This document shows, piece by piece, positions 51,644 through 59,924 of a DNA stretch of 64,000 bases; positions within the stretch are counted from its first letter, which is position 1; each line of letters starts with the position of its first letter. The position numbers and the translations under genes are program-made. The notes beneath the pieces were generated by a model. The model was not told where the DNA came from, searched no databases, and was given only the letters and a program-made list of their open reading frames with translations. Source of the stretch: CALJDF01 sp038121105 (GTDB lineage Bacteria; Pseudomonadota; Alphaproteobacteria; SHVP01); NCBI GenBank assembly GCA_038121105.1, contig JAYONB010000005.1, positions 62,001 through 126,000 of the forward strand. The letters are read 5' to 3'.

Positions 51644-52417
51644 CTACGACAAGAGGCAGCCGTTGTCCGCAGGAACGATCGGCGAGAAATCGCTGCCGGC
51701 ATGGTATTCGGCGCGCTCGAACGTGGTCTGCGGGTTTTCGACGGAATTGACATTGACGTAGAAAAGCGTGCGGCTACGGGGCGAAATGTTGGCGCTCGAG
51801 CCATGCACGAGGTTGCAGTGCATAAAAAGAACGGACCCCGCGCGACCTGACACTGCTTCTATCCCACCGTTATCGACCATCTGGTTCAAACGCCGACTGC
51901 TGAGTTTCATCAGGATATTGCCGATCGCGTCCTCGACGGGCTCGAATTCATCGATCAAACCCTCATGTTGGCTACCGGGGATAAACAGAAGGGGTCCGTT
52001 GGTTGCGTCCATGTCGTCGATAAAAACGGCGATCATCATGGCGCGAGGCTTGGGAAGTCCGTCGACTTTGTGCCAGGTCGAGAAGTCTTGGTGCCAGTCG
52101 AAGCCACCGGTGCCGTGCCCGGCGTTGTAGTTGAGCCGCGACTGGTGGACGTAGACATCCGAGCCGATGAGTTGCATCGCCGGTTCGATAAGCCGGGGGT
52201 GCCGGCAGAGGTGCTCGAACGTTGGATCATAGGCATGGGCGCCATGCACCATTCGTGCGGTCGACCCGCCCGGCTCCGGGGTCACGTTGGGCCGGTCCTC
52301 CGCGGCAACGCAGTCGGCGGCCGCGCGTAGCTTGGCAACTTCAGCATCCGTGAAGACATCTTCAAGCAGCAATGCGCCCGTTTTCTCGTATTGTTCGATT
52401 TGATGACTCTCCAGCAT
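51644..52417 (-). CDS. Phytanoyl-CoA dioxygenase (PhyH) family, EctD-like
   Basis: A 257-residue Fe(II)/2-oxoglutarate dioxygenase. The iron ligands are His and Asp in FDWHQDFSTWHKVDG and a distal His in FMHCNLVHGSSAN, with Arg in SPRSRTLFYVNV for 2-oxoglutarate. The stretch FDWHQDFSTWHKVDGLP is very close to the EctD signature (FxWHSDFETWHxEDGMP), so ectoine or proline-type hydroxylation is possible. No ectABC genes are in the window; many EctD-like proteins act on other substrates. It converges with the RmlD-like gene (22 nt between stops). The tRNA gene is about 30 nt upstream on the same strand. Confidence 0.88.
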   Translation of the reverse strand: MLESHQIEQYEKTGALLLEDVFTDAEVAKLRAAADCVAAEDRPNVTPEPGGSTARMVHGAHAYDPTFEHLCRHPRLIEPAMQLIGSDVYVHQSRLNYNAGHGTGGFDWHQDFSTWHKVDGLPKPRAMMIAVFIDDMDATNGPLLFIPGSQHEGLIDEFEPVEDAIGNILMKLSSRRLNQMVDNGGIEAVSGRAGSVLFMHCNLVHGSSANISPRSRTLFYVNVNSVENPQTTFERAEYHAGSDFSPIVPADNGCLLS

Positions 52418-52448
52418 GCGATCATTGCCCTTCGCCTATTGTATCCTG

Positions 52449-52525
52449 TGGTGCGCCCGGCAGGATTCGAACCTGCGGCCCCAGGATTAGGAATCCTGTG
52501 CTCTATCCGACTGAGCTACGGGCGC
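52449..52525 (-). tRNA. tRNA-Arg (anticodon CCT)
   Basis: Read on the minus strand from 52525, the sequence gives a seven-base acceptor stem GCGCCCG pairing with CGGGCGC, a D-arm beginning GCTCAGTCGG, an anticodon stem CAGGA/TCCTG enclosing TTCCTAA (anticodon CCT, decoding AGG), a variable loop, and the T-arm GTTCGAATC. Discriminator A and an encoded CCA end the gene at 52449. Length is 77 nt with CCA. No integrase or att duplication is seen beside it. Confidence 0.97.
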
Positions 52526-52612
52526 CCCGGTTGGTTCTAGGATGACGAGTTAGAGGCGTCAAATATGTTGGGAATAGGTCGGTCAGAAGCCATGAAAGGG
52601 TGGAACAAGCAA

Positions 52613-54106
52613 ATGAATGTGACGCAGTTTCGTCGTTCGGTGAGTCGCGTGTCGCCACCCCGGATTTTCCCGACCCTCCTTCTTTTTGTCGGACTGGCGC
52701 TGGTTTCTGCCGGGTGTACCACCAACCCGGCGACGGGTGAGTCGAGCTTCACGCTGTTCATGTCGCCGTCGGACGAGGTCCGCGTCGGTGCGCAAGAGCA
52801 TCCCAAAATTCTAGCCCGTTTCGGCGGGGTCTATGACGACCCGGACCTGGGCGGCTATGTCGCGGAGATCGGCGGACGCCTGGTGGCGAACTCCGAAATG
52901 CCGAACTTCCCGTTCACCTTCACTGTCCTCAATTCGCCCGAGGTCAACGCGTTTGCGTTGCCGGGGGGCTACCTCTACGTCACGCGGGGGTTGGTCGCCC
53001 TCGCCAACAGCGAGGCCGAATTGGCTGGCGTGATCGGTCACGAGATCGGCCACGTCGTCGCGCGCCATACCGCGCAGCGCTACAGTCAAGCCGTGGCCGC
53101 CGGGGTCGGCGCGGCCCTTTTAGGTGCCGTCGTGGGGAGCGATGCCCAACAAATTGCCCAACTCGGGAGTGAATTGTATCTCGCCGGGTTTTCGCGCGAG
53201 CAAGAATTCCAGGCTGACGAACTCGGCGTTCGTTATTTGAAGAACGCCGGTTACGAATCCTATGCGATGGCCGATTTTCTGGAGCAGCTCAGTCGCAACA
53301 AATCGCTGCAAGAACAAATACTCGAAGACGATCTCCCCGACGCCGACTTTTTCTCCACCCACCCCAATACGCCGGATCGCGTCGCACGGGCCAGAGCCGC
53401 CGGGGCACCGGGTACCACACGACGGGATGCGCTGCTGGATACCGTTTCGGGCCTCATTTTCGGCGATGATCCCTCCCAAGGGTTGGTTCGGGGGCGCCGT
53501 TTTTCTCATCCTGATCTCGGACTGACCTTCGAAGCCCCACCGGGCTTTAAGCTGATCAATACCCAGCAAGCCGTCTATGTCCGAAAAAAGAACACGGCGA
53601 TCGTTCGATTTGATGTTGCACGCCGTGACGAGACCCACCCGGACCCGCGAATCTATTTGACCGAGATTTGGGCCCCGCGCGTGAGACTTTCGGATATCGA
53701 ACGGATCACCATCAACGGCTTGCCCGCGGCTACCGCTGCGGCGCGCGTTTCCGGCAGTCTTGACGACTATCGCGGCCCGTTGGACGCCCGGTTTGTGGCC
53801 GTTCAGTTTCCAAGCAACCGGCTATACCGGCTCCTATTTTTGTCGCGACCGGAGGGTACTGCCGGGCTTGAAACAGACTTTCAACGGATGACGTTTTCGC
53901 TTCGCACCTTGTCGCCCACAGAAGCCGCGCAACTGGTGCCGTTAACGGTCGAGGTGTTGGACGTGCGCCCGGGGGCCACGACCGAGTCGTTGGCGGCCGG
54001 ACTGCCATTCCCAGACTTGAAGGTGGAGCGTTTTCGGGTGCTCAACGGGTTCGATCCCGGCGATCAACCGGTCCCCGGGGAAAGGGTGAAAATCATTGCG
54101 GAGTGA
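52613..54106 (+). CDS. M48-family zinc metalloprotease, lipoprotein
   Basis: A 497-residue periplasmic protease of the BepA/YfgC-like M48 group, which clears misassembled outer-membrane proteins. A lipoprotein signal ends at the lipobox VSAGC (Cys35). The active site is GHEIGHVVARH (His143, Glu144, His147), with the third zinc ligand Glu in FQADELGVRY. Typical M48 segments VNAFALPGGYLYVTRGL and FSTHPNTPDRVARA are present. The C-terminal ~200 residues lack obvious TPR repeats; they begin around FSHPDLGLTFEAPPGF, a domain seen in other alphaproteobacterial members. Start: ATG 52613 has AAGGGTGGA upstream; 52592 and 52565 are in-frame alternatives. Confidence 0.9.
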   Translation: MNVTQFRRSVSRVSPPRIFPTLLLFVGLALVSAGCTTNPATGESSFTLFMSPSDEVRVGAQEHPKILARFGGVYDDPDLGGYVAEIGGRLVANSEMPNFPFTFTVLNSPEVNAFALPGGYLYVTRGLVALANSEAELAGVIGHEIGHVVARHTAQRYSQAVAAGVGAALLGAVVGSDAQQIAQLGSELYLAGFSREQEFQADELGVRYLKNAGYESYAMADFLEQLSRNKSLQEQILEDDLPDADFFSTHPNTPDRVARARAAGAPGTTRRDALLDTVSGLIFGDDPSQGLVRGRRFSHPDLGLTFEAPPGFKLINTQQAVYVRKKNTAIVRFDVARRDETHPDPRIYLTEIWAPRVRLSDIERITINGLPAATAAARVSGSLDDYRGPLDARFVAVQFPSNRLYRLLFLSRPEGTAGLETDFQRMTFSLRTLSPTEAAQLVPLTVEVLDVRPGATTESLAAGLPFPDLKVERFRVLNGFDPGDQPVPGERVKIIAE

Positions 54107-54114
54107 AATCCCCG

Positions 54115-54918
54115 CTAAACCTCAACCCACTCCGTTGCCGATCCGTCGGGTAGGAAGCAGGCTGCCGCGAGGCGTCCGCCGAATCCACATCCTCCATCCA
54201 CGGTGGCCGTCCACTGATTCATGGCTAGGCCTTCATGCCGTCGGTCGTATCCACGGACGATCATTTTGACGTCGCCGTAGGCGCTGTCGATCGCGCTGAA
54301 GTATCCGGAGCCCCACCAAAGCGCGTCGCCTTGTTGGGACAAGGGCCGATGCGGGTCGAGCCCCGCATGGACCAGAAGAAGATTTCCGTTTTCGGTAAAG
54401 GCGGCGCGCTTGACGCTATTGAGAAGGTCGTCGTGTCCAAGCCGTCGCTGAATGCTGGTCCGCAGGGCATTGGTCCACCGAGTGATGGCAACCGCGCCTT
54501 CGCCCATAAGTGAGCGGGCCTCGTCGGTTCTGCCGCCATAAGCCGCAAGCGTCGCCTCAACGCCTTGCTGAATCATCCATTCGAAAACTTCCGGCGGGTT
54601 GGGTGCGAACTGGATTTGCAGGAGCTTGGTCCACATCTCCTCTTGCGAGCCACGAAGATAGGCGAAGTCACCGGATTCCATCCCGGGGCGGAACATTGCG
54701 CGGCGGAAGCGAAGAACCTCATCGAGTGTTTCGACGATTTCCGTGCCATGCCCGATGAGGTTGCCGAGATAGACGAAACGGTCGCCGCGAACGGTCCGGG
54801 CGCCGATCTCTTGATGGAGTTTCTTCAACTTTGTTGCGTCGCCATGTATGGCGCCGATCGCCCATACCCGGCGGACTGCGGTCAGTTTCGCGTAAACGTC
54901 GCTGTCTACGTCGATCAT
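54115..54918 (-). CDS. PPP-type phosphatase fold with lost catalytic motifs (pseudo-phosphatase)
   Basis: A 267-residue protein whose overall sequence follows bacterial PPP/serine-threonine phosphatases but whose metal-binding motifs are broken. Motif I reads GAIHGD (22-27) where GDIHG is expected, motif II GNLIGHG (52-58) for GDxxDRG, motif III RGSQEE (89-94) for GNHE, and motif V RGYD (222-225) for GH. HAGLDP (184-189) and VDGGCGFGGRL are retained. Loss of the bridging Asp and Asn/His ligands makes phosphatase activity unlikely, while conservation of the fold suggests a binding or regulatory role. It lies between the M48 protease and CarD genes, converging with the former nine bases from its stop. 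Confidence 0.85.
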   Translation of the reverse strand: MIDVDSDVYAKLTAVRRVWAIGAIHGDATKLKKLHQEIGARTVRGDRFVYLGNLIGHGTEIVETLDEVLRFRRAMFRPGMESGDFAYLRGSQEEMWTKLLQIQFAPNPPEVFEWMIQQGVEATLAAYGGRTDEARSLMGEGAVAITRWTNALRTSIQRRLGHDDLLNSVKRAAFTENGNLLLVHAGLDPHRPLSQQGDALWWGSGYFSAIDSAYGDVKMIVRGYDRRHEGLAMNQWTATVDGGCGFGGRLAAACFLPDGSATEWVEV

Positions 54919-54984
54919 CCGTTCGACGCCGAAGCGTTCAAGGTGTCCTCCACACGATCGCGAATCGCGACCATTCTGACGGAC

Positions 54985-55803
54985 CTACGCTGCCTGAAGA
55001 ACCGTTTGCAGGCGATCCTGGGCGGTGTCTTCATCGATTTTTTCGACCGCGGCGACCTCCCGAACGAGCCGATCGAGCGCAGCTTCGTATATTTGTCGCT
55101 CGCTATACGATTGCTCGGGTTGGTTGGCGTTGCGATGAAGGTCGCGTACGACCTCCGCAATGGAAATTGGGTCGCCGGAGTTGATCTTGGCCTCGTATTC
55201 TTGGGCCCGACGGCTCCACATCGTCCGTTTGATACGGGCCCGGCCCTTCAAGGTCGTCATCGCGTCTTCGATAATCTTCGGCGAGGCCAGCTTGCGCATG
55301 CCAGTCGTCTCGACTTTGCCCACCGGAACCCGAAGGAGCATTTTGTCCTTCTCGAACTCGACGACGAACATCTCGAGCTGTATCCCGGACACTTCTCTGT
55401 CTTCGATTGCCGTGATCTTGCCCACGCCGTGGGTTGGATAAACAACGTAGTCGTTTACTGAAAATGGAAGCGGTTTCCGCTTTGCCTTTTTTTCGGTCTT
55501 CTGGGACGTCACTTTTGCTCCGCTTCGTGTCGGCTGCTGGGTGCTAGGCGTGCTGGTACTTTGGTCCGTGGATTTGGCTTGGCTCTTGATCTCGGCTTTC
55601 TCGCTCGACGGCGCGCGAACCGGTTTCCGCTTGGCGGCCGCGGTTTTCTTTTTCGGTTTTGCTTTCGGCGCTGCTTTCTTTTTCTTGGCGGCCGCAGGTT
55701 TCTTGCTGCTCGCCGTGGCTTTCTTCTTCGTCGAAGCAGACTTCTTCTTGACTGCCTTCGCGGCCACCTTTTTCTTTGCTGCCTTCTTTTTCGGTTTTGC
55801 CAT
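54985..55803 (-). CDS. carD: CarD/CdnL-family RNA-polymerase-binding regulator with H1-like tail
   Basis: A 272-residue protein. Residues ~113-270 form a CarD domain: an RNA-polymerase-interacting Tudor-like part (FSVNDYVVYPTHGVGKITAI, then MLLRVPVGKVETTGMRKL) and a helical DNA-contacting part (RRAQEYEAKINSGDPISIAEVVRDL). CarD/CdnL stabilises the open promoter complex, notably at rRNA promoters. The first ~110 residues are a low-complexity Lys/Ala/Ser/Pro tail (for example KKKAAPKAKPKKKTAAAKR) like histone H1 or bacterial H1-like proteins; classical CarD proteins are ~160-180 residues and lack it. It lies next to fdxA and a pseudo-phosphatase gene on the same strand. Confidence 0.92.
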   Translation of the reverse strand: MAKPKKKAAKKKVAAKAVKKKSASTKKKATASSKKPAAAKKKKAAPKAKPKKKTAAAKRKPVRAPSSEKAEIKSQAKSTDQSTSTPSTQQPTRSGAKVTSQKTEKKAKRKPLPFSVNDYVVYPTHGVGKITAIEDREVSGIQLEMFVVEFEKDKMLLRVPVGKVETTGMRKLASPKIIEDAMTTLKGRARIKRTMWSRRAQEYEAKINSGDPISIAEVVRDLHRNANQPEQSYSERQIYEAALDRLVREVAAVEKIDEDTAQDRLQTVLQAA

Positions 55804-55867
55804 GCTCCGCTCAGCCCTCTTCTATGCGCTGCGATCCGCCGCGTACCTTTGGTCGCAGCGAACACAA

Positions 55868-55905
55868 CCCGGATCCTCTCACCGGGAGGCCCGCCTAACG
55901 CGGGC
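55868..55905. repeat. Two hairpins between carD and fdxA
   Basis: CCCGG/CCGGG (55868-55886, 9-nt loop) and GCCCGC/GCGGGC (55889-55905, 5-nt loop) lie in the 246-nt region between the carD start and the fdxA stop. Neither has a T-run on either strand. They may stabilise the fdxA 3' end or sit in the carD leader. Nothing else is evident in this gap. Confidence 0.35.
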
Positions 55906-56049
55906 GCGTCATGTTATCGGTCCTGTCAGAGTTCGCCGGCCGCGAAATCTGCTTTTCGATCGGATGGATTACCATAGATGGGCAAAACGCGCCACGCCGC
56001 TCCCCATTTGGGGGCGGTTAGTTCGTCTCCGGCAGATCGCTTGGGGCGG

Positions 56050-56385
56050 CTAGGACCCGCCAGGATTAGCCGAAAAGAACTTATCGAACTTGCCGTCGAC
56101 GCCTCGGAATTCCGCTTCGTCGGCGGGGACCTCACCTTTTTGGGTAATATTCGGCCATTTTTCCGAATATTCGGCGTTGAGTTCGATCCAAGCCGTCGAC
56201 TGGTCGTCGGTGTCCGGAAGAATGGCCTCCACGGGGCATTCCGGCTCGCAGACGCCGCAATCAATGCACTCGTCCGGGTTGATCACCAGCATCACCTCGC
56301 CCTCGTAGAAACAATCTACCGGGCAAACCTCGACACAATCCTGAAGCTTGCACTTGATGCAGGCATCGTTGACCACGTACGTCAT
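56050..56385 (-). CDS. fdxA: 7Fe-8S ferredoxin FdxA
   Basis: A 111-residue ferredoxin of the Azotobacter FdI type carrying one 3Fe-4S and one 4Fe-4S cluster. The cysteine patterns are CIKCKLQDCVEVCP near the N-terminus and CIDCGVCEPECP near residue 40. The ~55-residue C-terminal extension (YSEKWPNITQKGEVPAD) is typical of FdxA. It serves as a low-potential electron carrier; its partners are unknown. Position beside carD and a SUV3-like helicase is a common alphaproteobacterial arrangement. The start MTYVVNDAC is the standard one. Confidence 0.96.
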   Translation of the reverse strand: MTYVVNDACIKCKLQDCVEVCPVDCFYEGEVMLVINPDECIDCGVCEPECPVEAILPDTDDQSTAWIELNAEYSEKWPNITQKGEVPADEAEFRGVDGKFDKFFSANPGGS

Positions 56386-56467
56386 CGCTATTTTTCTCCA
56401 CTTTTGACGACGGCAGAGCCTAACTGAGACCGCCGGACCGTGCTACCGTTTTTGAGGCTGGCGCCTA

Positions 56468-56926
56468 TCAGGTGAGCCCCAGGCGTCCCCGTACCCGTTG
56501 CCGTGCGCTGCCCGATTCTTGGTCTGCAACGTAGATGAGGCCCGCAACGCGTCGGATCAGATTGGATTCGAAGGCGTGTTCCTCACCGTCGGCAAACACG
56601 ACCTCCCAAAGCATCTCGATCATGGCGACCCGTTCCTCGTGGCTGCAATGCTCCTTAATGTCCCGCGTGAAGCGCAATATCTGTTGCGACTCGGCCTCAG
56701 CGGCGCGCGCGTCTTCAAGGAGCGTCGCAAGATCGGTCGGCGACAGCTCAAACCGCTTTGCCACGAGTTTGGCGATGGTTTGTTCCTCTTGCGGGTCGAT
56801 CTCGCCATCGAGGCTGGCAGCGTGAAAGAGCAACGCGACGACGGCTAGATTGCGTGCGTCCTGGCTTTCGCCCACCGTTTTGGCGGGGGAGGGTTCCTCA
56901 ATGAGGCGGCGGAGTCGACCGAGCAT
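56468..56926 (-). CDS. TerB-like domain protein
   Basis: A 152-residue all-helical protein with a TerB-type domain (about 28-140). Acidic helix-loop motifs are visible at LLFHAASLDGEIDPQEEQTI and VVFADGEEHAFESNLIRR, similar to the metal-binding positions in TerB proteins. TerB-like proteins are linked to tellurite and stress responses or membrane-associated sensing, but small stand-alone ones are mostly uncharacterised. I put the start at ATG 56926 (MLGRLRRLIEEP); the upstream frame to 57097 overlaps the S4 gene and is probably not translated. It follows the helicase - S4 pair on the same strand. Confidence 0.78.
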   Translation of the reverse strand: MLGRLRRLIEEPSPAKTVGESQDARNLAVVALLFHAASLDGEIDPQEEQTIAKLVAKRFELSPTDLATLLEDARAAEAESQQILRFTRDIKEHCSHEERVAMIEMLWEVVFADGEEHAFESNLIRRVAGLIYVADQESGSARQRVRGRLGLT

Positions 56927-57017
56927 CTCGGGGTCGTACCAGCCAGTTTGTCCGCAATCAAGTCTGACTGGATTAGCCGAGAACAAGGCTACGTGAGTAT
57001 TAGGTCGCCTCGTGACA

Positions 57018-57308
57018 TTAGGCCCCGTGTGAGGCGATGGGGTCGATGGTTTCATACAGGGCTGCGGCCTCGCGGGCAGGTCCCCGCCGAACGCCAAGGT
57101 CGACCACCCGGACGACGGCGATGTCGCCCCGGAAGGGAAGCGTTAGGACATCGCCGATTCGAACGGGTTGGCTTGCTCTTTTTACGGCTCGGGAATTGAT
57201 GCGCACCCCGCGCTTTGTGCAGTAGGTCGTCGCGACCGAGCGGCTCTTGCAGAAACGTGCAAACCAAAGCCACTGGTCCAGTCGCCGGCTGGTCGTATCG
57301 TGGCTCAT
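57018..57308 (-). CDS. S4-domain RNA-binding protein (HslR-like)
   Basis: A 96-residue S4-domain protein related to HslR (Hsp15), which rescues blocked 50S subunits carrying peptidyl-tRNA. The S4 motif is SRRLDQWLWFARFCKSRSVAT, followed by RGVRINSRAVKRASQPVRIGD. The start codon overlaps the stop of the SUV3-like helicase gene by four bases (ATGA), a coupling common in Alphaproteobacteria and suggestive of joint action on RNA. No C-terminal extension beyond residue ~75 is notable. Confidence 0.92.
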   Translation of the reverse strand: MSHDTTSRRLDQWLWFARFCKSRSVATTYCTKRGVRINSRAVKRASQPVRIGDVLTLPFRGDIAVVRVVDLGVRRGPAREAAALYETIDPIASHGA

Positions 57309-59779
57309 TGCGGCGGTGTGCCGCCCACCTGTTTAGGCAGGTCGGCCAAAACGGAGAAGGGCGATAAGGGGTTCTTCTTGGGTTTTGAGATGCGTTGGGG
57401 CGCGCGCCGGAATAGTTCGCTACCGGGCTTGATGGGTCGATATCCGACAAACCGCATGACGGCGGGAAATCCTTGGCGCGGAAATCCGACGATGGACAGA
57501 AGATTGGGGTCCGTCGCAACCTTAGGGCCGATCATTGCGAGGGCTTGTCCGAGGCGCTCTAGCGAGTCCACCCGTACGGCGCGTTGGTCAACCATCCAAT
57601 AGCCGCAAGTTCTGAGAATGCCGGCGTCGTCGTTTGGCCTGACGTCGAATGAAACGCGGCCATCCGGCGGTGCGGGCGCGTCTGTGCCACCGAACGCGTT
57701 TGCTAACTGTCTGGCCACAACGGCGCGGCGCTTCTTCAACATCGCCGGAAGGAAAACGAAAAAGCGGCCGATTCTCACGCCGCGGCGCGCGAGGTATTGC
57801 CGGTCGGGCTTAGATAGTGCCTTGACCAGGGCGCCGACATCGGTGCGCGCGACGAAACCCAAGTTCTCGCGAAGCTGGAAAATCAAACCCTGGCCGGGAC
57901 CGCTTAGTCCGGCCGCGACCAGTTGCTCGAGCGGTCCGAGTTTTTTTGCGGTGTGCCGGATCAGCCAGTCGGTGAGCCGTGCCTTGAGGGCATCGGCGAC
58001 CGGTGTGGTTCGCAAACCGTCGTCTACCAACAAATGGATCTTGGGTTGCAAAATCGTGGGGCCAGGTCCCAACTTCGCGATGGGATTTTGCGCCCAAAGG
58101 ATTGTGCCGTCGACAAGGTCGAAAGCGGCGTCTTCTTCCGCAAGCACGGCGGCGGCACGCTGTTCGAGACCGGCTGCCAATTCTCGTTGGATGACCTTTC
58201 GCTCGAAGCGCGGGGCTGATCTGTCGGCGATAAAGCGCAAGCCGCGCAGCTGGCCCACGACGACATCGTCGATACCCACTCGGCCGTCTTGATCAATAGC
58301 AACGGTGTGACTGTTGGACGCGCGGCGACGGCGCAACGATGCGACATGATGCCGATCCACGAAGCGCTGGGTCAGTCGGTCATGCAATGCCTCCGAGAGT
58401 CGATCCTCGACGGCCAAGGCTTGGCCTTGCCAATGCGCGGCATCGCGCACCCATTCGGTCTGATGGGCGATGTAAGTCCACGTGCGGATATGGGCGAGGC
58501 GGTGTTGGAGCGTGTCGATATCGCCGCCGGTCCGGTCGAGGTGCTGGATGTTCTTGGCCAGGAAGGATTCCGGCAACGATCGGGAAGGGCCGATCAACGC
58601 GCGGAATATCCGGCCCAAAAGAATGGTATGGGCCTCGTGGAGCATTTGCTGGAAGTCCGGGATGGTGCAGACCTCCCACAGCAACGCGACGTTTCCGGGC
58701 GATCGTACGGCCTGGGCGATGTCCGGTTCTCGATAGAGGCTACGAAGCGCCTTGATATCGGCGGCCTCCAGCGCCGGCTGGAAGTGCGCGAATCGTGGCG
58801 GCGCTTCCAGGCTGGTGAGCAGACCCGGGACCGACGACAGATCAAGATCGGCGTTGCGGTACCGCATGCGCGAGAGCGGGCGATACTTGTGGGCCTCGAC
58901 CGCTAACACCGTATCGGCATCAAGGGGTGGAGCATCGCCGGTTGTGCCGAACGTTCCGTGATTGAGATAGCGCCCTGCGCGACCCGCGACCTGGCCAACT
59001 TCGGGCGCAGTCAGTCGGCGCTCTTGTCGACCGTCGAATTTACGCAGCGTGGCAAATGCGACGTGATCGATGCTGAGGTTCAGCCCCATCCCGATCGCAT
59101 CGGTCGCCACGAGGTAGTCGACCTCGCCTTCCTCAAAAAGGCGCACTTGGGCGTTTCGGGTGCGCGGGCTTAAGGCGCCCATGACGACCGCGGCCCCACC
59201 CTTTTGGCGTCGCAGTTGTTCCGCGATGCCGTAGACATCATCGGCCCGGTACGCGATGACCGCACTGCGCCGCGGCAGCCGGGAAAGTTTCGCATGTCCT
59301 GAGAAGCCGAGTTTTGAGAGCCGCGGGCGCCGCTCGATACGAATCCCGGCGATCGTTTTTCGCAGAAGGGGGGCGATGGTGTCCGCACCCAAGAACATCG
59401 TCTCCTTTGTGCCGCGCGCGCGGAGAAGACGATCGGTGAATGTATGGCCACGCTCGGGATCGGCCGCAAGTTGGATTTCGTCGACGGCGAGAAATTCGAC
59501 TGGCACCGAAAGCGGCATGGCTTCGACGGTGCAAACCCAATAGCGGACCCGGGGCGGTACGATGCGCTCCTCGCCGGTCACGAGGGCGATCTCATCGCCA
59601 GGACACAGCGCTGCCAGACGATCGAATACCTCGCGAGCCAGGAGGCGCAGCGGCAGCCCAATCATCCCACTGCGGTGGCCCACCATGCGCTCGATCGCGA
59701 GGTGGGTTTTCCCGGTATTCGTTGGTCCGAGGACGGCAACGATGGGGGCTGAATCGTCCGGGCTAGGCGTACGCGACAT
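57305..59779 (-). CDS. SUV3-like RNA helicase
   Basis: An 824-residue superfamily 2 helicase resembling mitochondrial SUV3 of the RNA degradosome. Walker A is GPTNTGKTHLAIERM, motif II is FLAVDEIQLAADPERGH (DEIQ rather than DEAD), and motifs in the second RecA domain include VVMGALSPRTRNAQVRLFEEG, YLVATDAIGMGLNL and QVAGRAGRYLNHGTFG. The C-terminal ~400 residues cover the SUV3-type helical region and an extra domain ending in a short basic tail. The likely role is RNA unwinding for turnover or ribosome assembly. ATG 59779 is chosen; TTG 59791 is an alternative. Co-translated with the S4 gene. Confidence 0.92.
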   Translation of the reverse strand: MSRTPSPDDSAPIVAVLGPTNTGKTHLAIERMVGHRSGMIGLPLRLLAREVFDRLAALCPGDEIALVTGEERIVPPRVRYWVCTVEAMPLSVPVEFLAVDEIQLAADPERGHTFTDRLLRARGTKETMFLGADTIAPLLRKTIAGIRIERRPRLSKLGFSGHAKLSRLPRRSAVIAYRADDVYGIAEQLRRQKGGAAVVMGALSPRTRNAQVRLFEEGEVDYLVATDAIGMGLNLSIDHVAFATLRKFDGRQERRLTAPEVGQVAGRAGRYLNHGTFGTTGDAPPLDADTVLAVEAHKYRPLSRMRYRNADLDLSSVPGLLTSLEAPPRFAHFQPALEAADIKALRSLYREPDIAQAVRSPGNVALLWEVCTIPDFQQMLHEAHTILLGRIFRALIGPSRSLPESFLAKNIQHLDRTGGDIDTLQHRLAHIRTWTYIAHQTEWVRDAAHWQGQALAVEDRLSEALHDRLTQRFVDRHHVASLRRRRASNSHTVAIDQDGRVGIDDVVVGQLRGLRFIADRSAPRFERKVIQRELAAGLEQRAAAVLAEEDAAFDLVDGTILWAQNPIAKLGPGPTILQPKIHLLVDDGLRTTPVADALKARLTDWLIRHTAKKLGPLEQLVAAGLSGPGQGLIFQLRENLGFVARTDVGALVKALSKPDRQYLARRGVRIGRFFVFLPAMLKKRRAVVARQLANAFGGTDAPAPPDGRVSFDVRPNDDAGILRTCGYWMVDQRAVRVDSLERLGQALAMIGPKVATDPNLLSIVGFPRQGFPAVMRFVGYRPIKPGSELFRRAPQRISKPKKNPLSPFSVLADLPKQVGGTPPQ

Positions 59780-59866
59780 CCCCCCCAGCAAATCAGATCA
59801 GGGCTGTCGGTCGCAAGACGGGGATACCTGGTTTTCACGAAAAGGTGCCCCAGCGAGCGGGCACGT

Positions 59867-59896
59867 TTGACACGATCAACGTAGGTTTCTCATACT
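59867..59896 (+). promoter_or_regulatory. Likely sigma-70 promoter of the mutase gene
   Basis: TTGACA at 59867-59872 is a perfect -35 hexamer; CATACT (59891-59896, 18-nt spacer) or TCATAC (59890-59895, 17-nt spacer) is the -10. It lies about 30 nt upstream of the mutase ATG in the 145-nt gap shared with the divergent helicase. Confidence 0.5.
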
Positions 59897-59924
59897 CATT
59901 TCGCACCTGCGAAAAGAGACGTTC

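Noticed and set aside
52449..52525. tRNA gene as an integration site
   Set aside because: No integrase, no direct repeat of the tRNA 3' end and no foreign-looking gene block on either side.
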